This document shows, one piece after another, positions 27,273 through 37,600 of a DNA stretch of 64,000 bases. Numbering within the stretch: the first letter of the stretch is position 1; each line of letters opens with the position of its first letter. A program made the translations under genes and the position numbers. The notes under the pieces are model-generated. The model was not told where the DNA came from. It was given only the letters and a program-made list of their open reading frames with translations, and did no database searches. Source of the stretch: Polyangia bacterium (GTDB lineage Bacteria > Myxococcota_A > Polyangia > Fen-1088); NCBI GenBank assembly GCA_036268875.1, contig DATATI010000039.1:1-64000 (forward strand). Reading direction: 5' to 3'.

Positions 27273-28504
27273 GAAAAGCATCACTCGGCACCCTGTTTTT
27301 GACGGTCTTTCTGGATCTGCTCGGCTTCGGGCTGGTCATTCCGTTTCTGCCGGGCGTGGCCCGGAACCTGGGCGCCAGCGACTTCGTGGCCACGCTGCCG
27401 GGGGCGGTCTACTCGCTGATGCAGTTCCTGTTCGTGCCCATCTGGGGACGGCTGTCGGATCGCATCGGGCGACGACCAGTTTTACTGGTCAGCATCGCCG
27501 GCTCGGCGATCGGGATGGCGGGCCTGGGCCTGGCCAACAGCCTGGTCTTCATCTTCGTGGCCCGCATTTTCAGCGGCGTGGCGACAGCGAACATCGCTGT
27601 GGCGCAGGCGTACATCGCCGACGTGACGCCGCCAGAGCGCCGCGCGCGCGGCATGGGCATCATCGGCATGGCGTTCGGCCTGGGGTTCATCATCGGCCCC
27701 TTCGTCGGTGGCGAGCTGGGACACTTCGTGATCCTGGGCCATCCCGGCGCGCTGGCCGCTTTCGTCGCGTCGGGTCTGTCGCTGGTCAATCTGCTTTTGG
27801 CCCTGCGCACGCTGCCGGAATCGCTGCCCGCCGAGGCGCGCGGAAGATCCGTCCGTCGGGCGACGCCGCTGGATTTCGAGCAGATTCGGCGAGCCATTGC
27901 GCTGCCCGGGGTAGGCGCGGCGATGGCCATCAGCTTCATGGTGGTGTTCTGGTTCGCCGGCATGGAGCAGACGTTCCGGCTTTTCACGGAAGACAAGTTC
28001 GGCATGTCCGACGTCGGCACGGGGCGCCTGTTCGGCCTGGTGGGCGTCGTGGCGGCGACGGTGCAAGGTGGGCTCATCCACCGGCTGACCCGGGCATTCG
28101 GCGAAGTGAAGCTGGTGCGCAGTGGGATCGTCTGCCAGGCGTTCGCCTTCGCCCTGCTGGGCGTATCGCCGCAGCTGGGCGGCTGGTCGCTGGTCGGCAT
28201 CTACGCCGCGTCGGGCCTGATCGCCCTCGGTAGTGGATTGGTGACGCCCAGCTTGTCGTCGTACGTGTCGCAGAAGACGACGCGCGACGCGCAAGGCGTG
28301 ACGCTGGGCTCGTTGCAATCAGCGTCGGCGCTGGCCCGCGTGCTGGGGCCGGCCTGTGGCGGCGTCTTCTATGCGGCGATCAACCCCAGCGCGCCGTATC
28401 TGCTGGGCGCGGCCGGCATGATCCTGGCGGCATTCGTGGCCTTGCGCTTGCGGGCGGTGGCGCCGGCCGCGGCGACGGCCACCGCGACGTCAAGCGCGGT
28501 CTAG
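27269..28504 (+). CDS. MFS transporter, TetA/TCR-like
   Basis: The 411-residue transporter has about 12 hydrophobic helices. It begins FLTVFLDLLGFGLVIPFLPG and has the MFS signature loop GRLSDRIGRRPVLL between helices 2 and 3, and APPERRARGMG-like sequence (VTPPERRARGMGIIG) before helix 5, as in the Tet/multidrug drug:H+ antiporter group. The ATG overlaps the LMF gene stop (ATGA, 27269-27272). The substrate cannot be told from sequence. It is the last gene of the histidine kinase run and is followed at once by a GC hairpin. Confidence 0.88.
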   Translation: MRKASLGTLFLTVFLDLLGFGLVIPFLPGVARNLGASDFVATLPGAVYSLMQFLFVPIWGRLSDRIGRRPVLLVSIAGSAIGMAGLGLANSLVFIFVARIFSGVATANIAVAQAYIADVTPPERRARGMGIIGMAFGLGFIIGPFVGGELGHFVILGHPGALAAFVASGLSLVNLLLALRTLPESLPAEARGRSVRRATPLDFEQIRRAIALPGVGAAMAISFMVVFWFAGMEQTFRLFTEDKFGMSDVGTGRLFGLVGVVAATVQGGLIHRLTRAFGEVKLVRSGIVCQAFAFALLGVSPQLGGWSLVGIYAASGLIALGSGLVTPSLSSYVSQKTTRDAQGVTLGSLQSASALARVLGPACGGVFYAAINPSAPYLLGAAGMILAAFVALRLRAVAPAAATATATSSAV

Positions 28505-28512
28505 GTGGTGTT

Positions 28513-28529
28513 CGCACCGAAAGGGTGCG
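28513..28529 (+). terminator. Hairpin after the MFS gene
   Basis: CGCACC (28513-28518) and GGTGCG (28524-28529) pair around GAAAG. It lies 9 bases after the MFS stop codon. No T-run follows, so it may act with Rho or as an RNA-stabilising end. Confidence 0.35.
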
Positions 28530-28576
28530 GCTGTCTGCCCTCACAAGCAGTTCCCAGGAGGTCCGGATGGGCGTCG

Positions 28577-28873
28577 ATGGGCATTCCCGTCTTCGTTGTC
28601 GGAATCGGCTCGGGGGCGGACGCCCAGACGACGCTCACCGCGATGGCGGTGGCCGGTGGCCAGCCCCAGGCAGCGGATCCAAAGTACTACCCGGTTTCCA
28701 GCACCGCCGAGCTGGTCTCCGTCCTGGAAACCATTGGCGGCATGATCGGCAAGTGTTCCTTCGGGCTAGGAAGCCAGCCTCCCGATCCCACCAACATCGC
28801 CGTCTACGGTGATGACCTTCGCATTCCCGACGTCAAGGCGCTCTTTGGTTGCCCGGGCGTGCTGATTCCGTAG
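28577..28873 (+). pseudogene. C-terminal remnant of a VWA-domain protein
   Basis: The frame encodes IPVFVVGIGSGADAQTTL followed by AVAGGQPQ, YYPVSSTAELVSVLETIGG and MIGKCSFGL. This matches the last third of a von Willebrand factor A domain (strand 5, strand 6 and final helix) and the start of the tail seen in myxobacterial secreted VWA proteins. The metal-binding DxSxS and the first 100 residues of the domain are absent, and the sequence upstream in frame is not VWA-like. It therefore looks like a truncated relic. The C-terminal 30 residues are unlike a usual VWA tail and may be shifted. Confidence 0.6.
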
Positions 28874-29821
28874 TTACTTGAGGACCGGACCGGGCGTGTT
28901 CTCGTCGCGGCGCACGGACACCCGGTTGCGGCCCGAGCGTTTGGCCTCGTACATCGCCTTGTCCGCCGCCGCCAGGAACGCCGAATCGTCGCGAATGCTG
29001 GGATCCGGAATGGCCGAGACGCCGATGCTGACGGTGACCGGGATGTTGCGCCCCCCGAAGGTGAACGTGCGCGCCTGAATGGTGGTGCGCAGACGTTCCG
29101 CCACCACCAGCGCGCCCGGCAGGTCGGTGCCGCGGCAAAGCACGGTGAATTCCTCGCCCCCGAAGCGAGCCAGGATGTCTTCGGTCCGCACCAGCGACGC
29201 CAGCATCACCGACAATTCGGACAGCACAAAGTCACCGGCGGCGTGGCCGCAGCTTTCGTTGATCTTCCGGAAAAAGTCGATGTCCACGAAGATCAAAGCC
29301 AGCGGCGTGTTGTGCCGGGTGGCGTAGGCGAATTCCTTGTCCAGGCAGTCGGTGAAGTATTTGCGGTTGAACACCTTGGTCAGGCCGTCGCGCAACGCCG
29401 ACTCGAACATCTGGCGCTGGAACACCTCGTCCAGGTGATCGTGATAGGTGAAGCGCAGGATGGTCGTCGAGCCGACCATGATCTTGTCGCCGTCCGCGAG
29501 CTCGCGCCGATCGATGCGCGTGCCGTTACAGAACGTGCCGTTGGTCGACCCAAGGTCCTGCAACACCACCCGGTTGCCTTCGAACAGGATCTGGCAGTGC
29601 TCGCGCGAGACGCCTTCGTCGTTCAGGCGCAGCGTGACCTTGGGGCCGCGCCCGATGACCGTCTTTTCACCCTGCACCTGATACATCTCGCCGGCGCTGA
29701 CCCCGGCCAGCACCACCAGGTAGGCGCGGTTGCGCTTGTCACCGTCGGGCGCGCGATCGGGCGGCACCGCAGGCTGTGTGCGGGTGATGTGCTGCTTGGG
29801 CGGATCGCCCTCCCCTGCCAT
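28874..29821 (-). CDS. FHA-domain diguanylate cyclase (FHA-GGDEF)
   Basis: The 315-residue cytoplasmic protein has an FHA phosphothreonine-binding domain at about 45-125 (VIGRGPKVTLRL, GVSREHCQI, LGSTNGTFCNG) and a GGDEF domain at 140-305. The cyclase active site is GGEEF, with DGLTKVFNRKYF and FVDIDFFRKIN upstream. The product-inhibition RxxD motif (RTED) is five residues before GGEEF, so it should make c-di-GMP and be feedback-controlled. FHA domains read Thr-phosphorylated partners, so one of the Ser/Thr kinases could feed it; that link is inference. It is the third gene of an operon after sixA. Confidence 0.9.
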   Translation of the reverse strand: MAGEGDPPKQHITRTQPAVPPDRAPDGDKRNRAYLVVLAGVSAGEMYQVQGEKTVIGRGPKVTLRLNDEGVSREHCQILFEGNRVVLQDLGSTNGTFCNGTRIDRRELADGDKIMVGSTTILRFTYHDHLDEVFQRQMFESALRDGLTKVFNRKYFTDCLDKEFAYATRHNTPLALIFVDIDFFRKINESCGHAAGDFVLSELSVMLASLVRTEDILARFGGEEFTVLCRGTDLPGALVVAERLRTTIQARTFTFGGRNIPVTVSIGVSAIPDPSIRDDSAFLAAADKAMYEAKRSGRNRVSVRRDENTPGPVLK

Positions 29822-29871
29822 CTTGTAATTTTACCGCGAAACGCACCGCGCGCCTATCCGGGGGGCCGCCG

Positions 29872-30354
29872 CTATTGTCGCTGTCGCTTGCCCGACGCAG
29901 GCTCGATGCGCCAGCGAAAACGGCCGGCACCGGCAGGACCATCGGCGAGGCGGATGCGGATGGCCTCGGACTTTTTCAGGGCCGGGACGCCGCCCACCCC
30001 CAACAGAGCCGCCGCCGCCGCCGACAAGATCGGCTCGTGCGCCACCAGCGCCACCGACGACGCGTCGGCGTGCTGGCCAAGCAGCGCGCGAATGCCCGCC
30101 ACGTCCGCGTCAGGGATCAACGCGCGGGTGACGACGATGGCGCCGCGGTAGTTGACGGCGGCGGCCACGATCTCCGCCGTTTGCACCGCACGGGCCAGCG
30201 GGCTGCTGATGATCAGCGAGAAGCGAACCCCCTGATGGCAAAGCGCGCGGCCCACCCGTCGCACGTCAGCGCGGCCACGTTTGGTCAACGCCCGTTCCTC
30301 GTCGCGCGGGGCGCGTGCCTCGGCCTCGCCGTGGCGAATCAGCGTCACGCGCAT
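29872..30354 (-). CDS. sixA: SixA-type phosphohistidine phosphatase
   Basis: The 160-residue protein belongs to the histidine phosphatase (phosphoglycerate mutase-like) fold. The catalytic RHGEAE motif is at residues 7-12, followed by LTKRGRADVRRVG, SSPLARAVQTAEI and the second catalytic His in VAHEPILS. SixA removes phosphate from histidine in His-containing phosphotransfer or PTS proteins. It lies 9 bases downstream of the winged-helix-like gene and 50 bases upstream of the FHA-GGDEF gene. Confidence 0.88.
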   Translation of the reverse strand: MRVTLIRHGEAEARAPRDEERALTKRGRADVRRVGRALCHQGVRFSLIISSPLARAVQTAEIVAAAVNYRGAIVVTRALIPDADVAGIRALLGQHADASSVALVAHEPILSAAAAALLGVGGVPALKKSEAIRIRLADGPAGAGRFRWRIEPASGKRQRQ

Positions 30355-30363
30355 GCGACGCCG

Positions 30364-30954
30364 TTATGAACTGTGCGAGCTGGTGTCGCCCGGCCCGGAC
30401 GGCGGCGCTTCCGACGCCGGTGACGAGACCGCCAGCGCGGCTGGATCCGGCACCGCCTCGTTGGACGGCACGCTGGACGTGCCGGCCGCCGCGACCACCG
30501 GAGCCGGCCCTGGATCGATACCGGCCTTCTTCAAGGCGGCCAGATAATGATCGCGCTCGGCGATGGCAGCCAGCAAGCGCTGGCGCATCGTATCGTTGTT
30601 CTGTTTGAGCCGAGAGATCTCCGACAGGTCGCGCTGCCGGGTGGAATCGACCTTGGACGCCCGCGCGAAGGCCTTCAGGAACTCGGCCTGAGTCATCTCC
30701 ACCATCGGCGTGGCGCGATAGCGGCCGACGTCGGCCTTGTCCAGATACCCTTCCGCGGCCAGGCCCAGCAGAGCCTTGGAGACCCCAGGCTCGCCGGCGC
30801 CGATGGCCAGCGCCACGTCGACGGGCGTGAAGGCGTCGTTGGTCCCCGCCAATCGTTTGAGTTCATCGAACAGCTCTTGCCGATCGACTTTAGCCCCTCC
30901 TTCCGAACCACCGAAGGAGCTTTTGCCACCCGAGTGGCTTCGCTTTAGGCTCAT
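30364..30954 (-). CDS. Winged-helix-like plus coiled-coil protein, unknown function
   Basis: In this 196-residue protein, residues 22-80 look like a small winged-helix unit (ELFDELKRLA, TPVDVALAIG, VSKALLGLAAEGYLDK, GRYRATP). Residues 95-140 form a likely coiled coil (ISRLKQNNDTMRQRLLAAIAERDHYL). Residues 145-196 are disordered and rich in Pro, Ala and Ser. The N-terminus is Ser/Gly/Lys-rich. It may bind nucleic acid or act as an adaptor; I know no named family. It leads the operon with sixA and the FHA-GGDEF cyclase. Confidence 0.65.
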   Translation of the reverse strand: MSLKRSHSGGKSSFGGSEGGAKVDRQELFDELKRLAGTNDAFTPVDVALAIGAGEPGVSKALLGLAAEGYLDKADVGRYRATPMVEMTQAEFLKAFARASKVDSTRQRDLSEISRLKQNNDTMRQRLLAAIAERDHYLAALKKAGIDPGPAPVVAAAGTSSVPSNEAVPDPAALAVSSPASEAPPSGPGDTSSHSS

Positions 30955-31045
30955 CGAGGCATCTCCTTGTCGCTGTGACGGCCTGCCTTATACCACCAAT
31001 CGGTCGTGGGCAGGCGCATCGATGCGGGAGAGGGAAGGCAGAGCC

Positions 31046-32152
31046 CTAGCGACGCTTGCGCCGTTTGCCACCGCCGCGGGCTGGCGAGGACGGCGCTGTG
31101 GCCGCCCCGTCGCCGGCGGCCAGGGCCGGCTGCTGCCACAAGCGCAGCGACTGCGGATCGCGCCGGTAGCGGCGCACCAGGTACACCAGCAGGGCCAGAC
31201 CCAACGCCACCGAGATGATCCCGATGAACTGCGACGTCGACAACGGTCCGACGTTGCCGCGCTGGTCGTCATCGCGGACTATCTCGATGAGTGGGCGCAT
31301 GATGCCGTAGCCCAGCACCCAGCCCAGAAAGACCTGCCCGGAGAACTTGCGGTATCGGCGCAGCAGCATCAGCAGACCGAACAAGGCCAGCCCCACCAGC
31401 GCTTCGTAGATTTGCGTCGGGTGCACCGGGTACGACCACAAGGCATCGCGCGAAAGCCCGAAGTCCTGCACGTGGTGTTTCCAGGCCGGACTGTCCTTGG
31501 GAAAACGAATCGCCCATGGCAGATCGTCGCTACGCGCGCCGAAGTCACACCCGAACAACAGGCAGCCAACGCGGGTGATGGCGGTGCCCAGCACCACCTG
31601 CGGCGCCGCCACGTCGGCCCATTTGAGAAGCGGGATCTTACGCTTGTGGCAGCCGTACCAGCTGGCCAGAAAGCCGCCGATCATCCCGCCGTAGGCCACC
31701 AGCCCGCCGCGGTTGACCATGAAAATCTCGAAAAAATTGTTGAAGTCGCTGAGATTGGTAAGGACGTAAAGCAGCCGCGCCCCGACGATCGCCCACACCG
31801 CCGTCCACATATAGATGGCCGCCGCATCGTCCTGGCGAATGCCGTCTTCCTTGGCCAGACGCATGGCCAAAAACCAGCCGACGATCAGCGACGTGCCCAG
31901 CATGACGCCGTACGAGTAGATCGGCACCGGCGTCCAGGGATGGGAAAAGCCGGCTCCCGACGGAAACCACGAGCCCGACTTGAAGCCGATCAGCAACTCG
32001 GCGCCCGCCAGCATGTAAAGCGGCGTCGAGCTGCGCGGCCGCTTGGGATCGCGGCGGCGCTGGATGGTGTCGTAGACGAGCGTGCCCACCGCCAGCACCA
32101 ACGCCACCACAAACAGAAACTTGGAGGGAATGTTGATCAGTACCGGCCGCAT
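31046..32152 (-). CDS. lgt: Prolipoprotein diacylglyceryl transferase
   Basis: The 368-residue inner-membrane enzyme attaches diacylglycerol from phosphatidylglycerol to the lipobox Cys of prolipoproteins. Family marks are PIYSYGVMLG, VGARLLYVL, GGLVAYGGMIGG, RVGCLLFGCDFG, HPTQIYEAL and a YGIMRPLIEIVRDD segment near the end. It has an N-terminal extra helix and linker, making it longer than typical Lgt (about 260-300). Its substrates would include the lipoproteins seen here (metalloprotease, peptide-binding protein). It lies downstream of dnaK behind a GC hairpin. Confidence 0.95.
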   Translation of the reverse strand: MRPVLINIPSKFLFVVALVLAVGTLVYDTIQRRRDPKRPRSSTPLYMLAGAELLIGFKSGSWFPSGAGFSHPWTPVPIYSYGVMLGTSLIVGWFLAMRLAKEDGIRQDDAAAIYMWTAVWAIVGARLLYVLTNLSDFNNFFEIFMVNRGGLVAYGGMIGGFLASWYGCHKRKIPLLKWADVAAPQVVLGTAITRVGCLLFGCDFGARSDDLPWAIRFPKDSPAWKHHVQDFGLSRDALWSYPVHPTQIYEALVGLALFGLLMLLRRYRKFSGQVFLGWVLGYGIMRPLIEIVRDDDQRGNVGPLSTSQFIGIISVALGLALLVYLVRRYRRDPQSLRLWQQPALAAGDGAATAPSSPARGGGKRRKRR

Positions 32153-32189
32153 GTCTCGGGAAAGCTAACAGATAGCCGGGCAGTGTGCC

Positions 32190-32219
32190 CGCGCCGGAGG
32201 GCCTTACCGCTCCGGCGCG
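32190..32219. terminator. GC-rich hairpin between dnaK and lgt
   Basis: CGCGCCGGAG (32190-32199) pairs perfectly with CTCCGGCGCG (32210-32219) around a 10-base loop. It lies about 90 bases beyond the dnaK stop and 38 bases before lgt on the minus strand. No U-tract follows, so it may be a Rho-assisted terminator, an attenuating structure or an mRNA end. Confidence 0.45.
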
Positions 32220-32308
32220 CTCAAACATTCCTATCTCAACCAGGTCGTGACCCACCTTGCGGGGTGAAGATGGGGCTCATAGGAGGGCGCAAGCCCGCCC
32301 ACGACTCT

Positions 32309-34243
<1,935 letters not shown>

Positions 34244-34309
34244 TGTGGGATTTCCCTTCGGGGTTCTCTGCTTGGTGGTTTCGAAAATGATTGCGAGGCG
34301 TTGCAACCA

Positions 34310-34354
34310 CAACCTCACGAGGTTGGAAGCTAAGCACCTGCCCCCAACCGTCAA
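34310..34354 (-). promoter_or_regulatory. Candidate dnaK promoter with inverted repeat at the start site
   Basis: On the minus strand, TTGACG (34349-34354) and TAGCTT (34327-34332) are spaced 16 bases apart. Overlapping the expected start is a 7-bp inverted repeat CAACCTCACGAGGTTG (34310-34325). This is the position where a repressor would act. It is not the HrcA CIRCE sequence. Confidence 0.4.
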
Positions 34355-34385
34355 GCAAACTGGCGGCGCCTTGGCGCCTTGGCCT

Positions 34386-34562
34386 TCACTTGACCTGAAA
34401 GGGGATGTTGGCTGTTCCCGCGTGGCCCTTGCCATCCAGAGCATAGACATACGCCCGGAAATTCCCGGCGGCCGTCGGCGCGGGAATGGCCAGCATCGGA
34501 GCGGCGGTCCACTGCGACAGCCCCACCCGCGCCGGGCGCGAACCGGACCAGGCGAAGGTCAT
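34386..34562 (-). pseudogene. C-terminal remnant of a beta-sandwich (glycosidase-type) protein
   Basis: A 58-codon frame ends [19 protein letters not shown], then TANIPFQVK. This looks like the last strands of an Ig-like or beta-sandwich domain as found at the C-terminus of some secreted glycoside hydrolases (YRLFVYVYDGxGxAATANIPF type; from memory). The rest of the gene is absent, because the sequence upstream on this strand is lhr's regulatory region and antisense. I treat it as a relic; it could also be a chance small ORF. Confidence 0.4.
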
Positions 34563-34621
34563 GGCATCGAGGTGGGGCAGGATTCGCCGGCGACGCCCAG
34601 GTCGGGCTGAGTCTCCAATGT

Positions 34622-34637
34622 CCGATCGTACGATCGG
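34622..34637. promoter_or_regulatory. Perfect 16-bp palindrome upstream of lhr
   Basis: CCGATCGTACGATCGG is a perfect palindrome, 36 bases before the lhr ATG. A palindrome of this length in a promoter region is a typical site for a dimeric repressor. No known consensus is matched. Confidence 0.4.
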
Positions 34638-34672
34638 GTTGGCGCGCGGGCGCGAATCGCTATACTGAACGG

Positions 34673-37600
34673 ATGTTTCATCCGGTGGTCTCGGCCTGGC
34701 TTTCGCGGAAGTTCGAGGGGCCGACGCCGGCGCAGGAAAAAGCCTGGCCGCTGATCGCCGACGGGCGCGACGTGCTGGTGACGGCGCCGACCGGATCGGG
34801 CAAGACGCTGGCGGCGTTCCTGGCTTGTCTCGACCGCCTGATCGTCGAGGCGATGGATCACGACGGCGTGCTGCCCGATCGCACCGCCATCCTTTACGTG
34901 TCGCCGCTGAAGGCGTTGTCCAACGACATCCGCCGCAACCTGGAAGAGCCGCTGGCGGAGCTGCGCGACCTGGCCGTCGTGCTCGGTTACCCGGCGCCGC
35001 CCATTCGCACTGCCGTGCGCACCGGCGACACCACCGCCCGCGAACGGCGCGAGATGACCCGCCGCTCGCCGCACGTGCTGGTGACCACGCCCGAGTCGCT
35101 GTACATCCTGCTGACGTCGGACTCGGGCCGCAAAGGGCTGCGCGATGTGCGCACGGTGATCGTCGACGAGATCCACGCCGTGGCGGCCGACAAGCGCGGC
35201 GCTCACCTGGCGCTGTCGCTGGAACGCCTGGAGGCGCTGGTGACCGGCGCCGGCGGCCAGCTGCAGCGCCTGGGTCTGTCGGCGACGGTGAACCCGTTGT
35301 CGGTGGCCGGGCACCTGCTGTGCGGCGCCGGCCGCCCCCAGCCGACGGTGGTCGACGTCGGCCAGCGCCGCGACCTGGACCTCGGCATCGAAGTCCTGCA
35401 GGACGAGCTGGGCGCCGTCTGCACCAACGAACAATGGGGCGAGATCTACGACCGCCTGGCCGACCTGGCCCGGGCGCACCGATCAACGATCGTCTTCGTC
35501 AACACGCGCCGCCTGGTCGAACGCCTGGCCCATCACCTGGGCGAACGACTGGGCGAAAACGTGGTCGCCGCCCACCACGGCAGCCTGTCGCGCGAACGCC
35601 GCCACAAGGCCGAACGCCGCCTGAAAGACGGCGAGCTCAAGCTGGTGGTAGCGACGGCGTCACTGGAGCTGGGCCTTGACGTGGGCGCGGTGGACCTGGC
35701 TTGTCTGGTCGGCTCGCCGCGATCGATCGCCACCGGGTTGCAGCGCATCGGACGCTCGGGCCACGCGCTGCAGGCGACGCCGAAGGGCCGGCTGTTTCCG
35801 CTGACCCGCGATCAGCTGGTGGAATGCGCGGCGCTGGTGCGGGCGGCGCGCCGCGCGCAGATCGACGCCATCGCCTTGCGCGACGCCCCGCTGGACGTGC
35901 TGGCGCAGCAGATCGTCGCCGCCTGTTCGTGCGAGGACTGGGATGAAGACGCGCTTTACGCCGTCTGCAAGAAGGCCGCGCCCTACGCCCATCTGGAACG
36001 CGCGCAGTTCGATCAGATCGTCGACATGCTGTCAGAGGGCATCGCCACCAGCCGCGGGCGTTCGGGCGCCATGCTCCACCGCGACGCGGTCGCGCGCCGG
36101 CTGCGCGGGCGGCGCGGGGCGCGCCTCGGCGCGCTGACGTCGGGCGGGGCCATCCCGGACAACGCCAACTACAACGTGCTGCTGGAACCCGAAGGAACGT
36201 TAATCGGCACGCTGGATGAAGATTTTGCCATCGAGACCCTGGCCGGCGACGTGATCCTGCTCGGCAATTCATCGTGGCGGGTGCGGCGGGTGGAAGCGGG
36301 CGTGGTGCGTGTCGAGGACGCCGCCGGCGCGCCACCAACGATTCCGTTCTGGCTGGGCGAGGGCCCGGCCCGCACGCGCGAGCTGTCCGCCGAGGTGGCG
36401 GTGCTGCGCGAGGAGGCGGTCATCCCCACGCCCGCCGACGCGCCCGCGGCCCGCGAAGCCGTGTTGACCTCGCTGATGCAAAGCTGCGCCCTCGATCGCC
36501 GCGGCGCCGATCTGGTGCGCGATTACCTGCGCGCCGGCCAGGCCGTGCTGGGCGCCGTGCCGACGCAGACGCGCCTCATCGCCGAAAGATTTTTCGACGA
36601 GGGTGGCGGCATGCAGCTGGTGATTCACGCGCCCTTCGGCGGGCGCATCAACCGCGCCTGGGGCATGGCCCTGCGCAAGAAGTTCTGCCGCAGCTTTGAT
36701 TTCGAGCTGCAGGCCGCCGCCACCGACGACGGCATCGTGCTGTCGCTGGGCGCGCAGCACAGCTTCCCTCTGGAGGTGGTCTTCCAGATGGTGCGGCCCG
36801 ATGACGTCGACGAGACGCTGACCCAGGCGGCGTTGCAGGCGCCGATGTTCGAGACCCGCTGGCGCTGGAACGCCATGCGCGCGCTGGCTCTGCTGCGCCA
36901 TCAGGGTGGCCGGCGCGTCCCGCCGCAGATCCAGCGCATGCGGGCCCAAGATCTGATCGCCGCGGTTTTCCCCGCCCAGCTTGGCTGCCAGGACAACCAC
37001 GGCGGAGGCGCCATCGAAGTTCCCGATCATCCGCTGGTGCGCGAGACCGTGCGCGATTGCCTGACCGAGGCGATGGACGCCGCCGGCCTGCGCGCGATGC
37101 TGACCGATCTTTTGGCCGGGCGGATCGAGACGATCTGTCGGGACGTCGTCGAGCCGTCGGTGTTCTCGCACGAGATCTTGAACGCCAATCCGTACGCGTT
37201 CCTCGACGATGCGCCGCTGGAAGAACGGCGCACGCGCGCGGTGGCGGTGCGGCGCGGCCTGCCGGCCGACGTCGCCGATCGCATCGGCGGTCTTGATCCC
37301 GAGCGCATCGCCGAGGTGGTGGCCGAGGCGCAGCCCGACCTGCGCGGCGCCGATGAGCTGCACGACTTGCTGCTGGATCTCGGCGGCCTGCCCGAAGCGC
37401 TGGCGGTGGCGCGCGGCTGGGAGCCGTTCTTCGCCGAGCTGGTCGACGCCCGTCGGGCGGCGCGCTTGCTGGGCGGCCCAGGGGATGTCCCGCTGTGGGT
37501 GGCCGCCGAGCGCCGCTCGCTGGCGGCGACGGTGTGGCCCGGCCGCGCCTTCTCGCCCGACGTCGTCGAGCCGCCCGCCCGCCGCGCGCCTGTCTGGACC

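Noticed and set aside
34244-34385. CIRCE or sigma-32 element for dnaK
   Set aside because: No TTAGCACTC-N9-GAGTGCTAA or matching half sites; the inverted repeat found has a different sequence.
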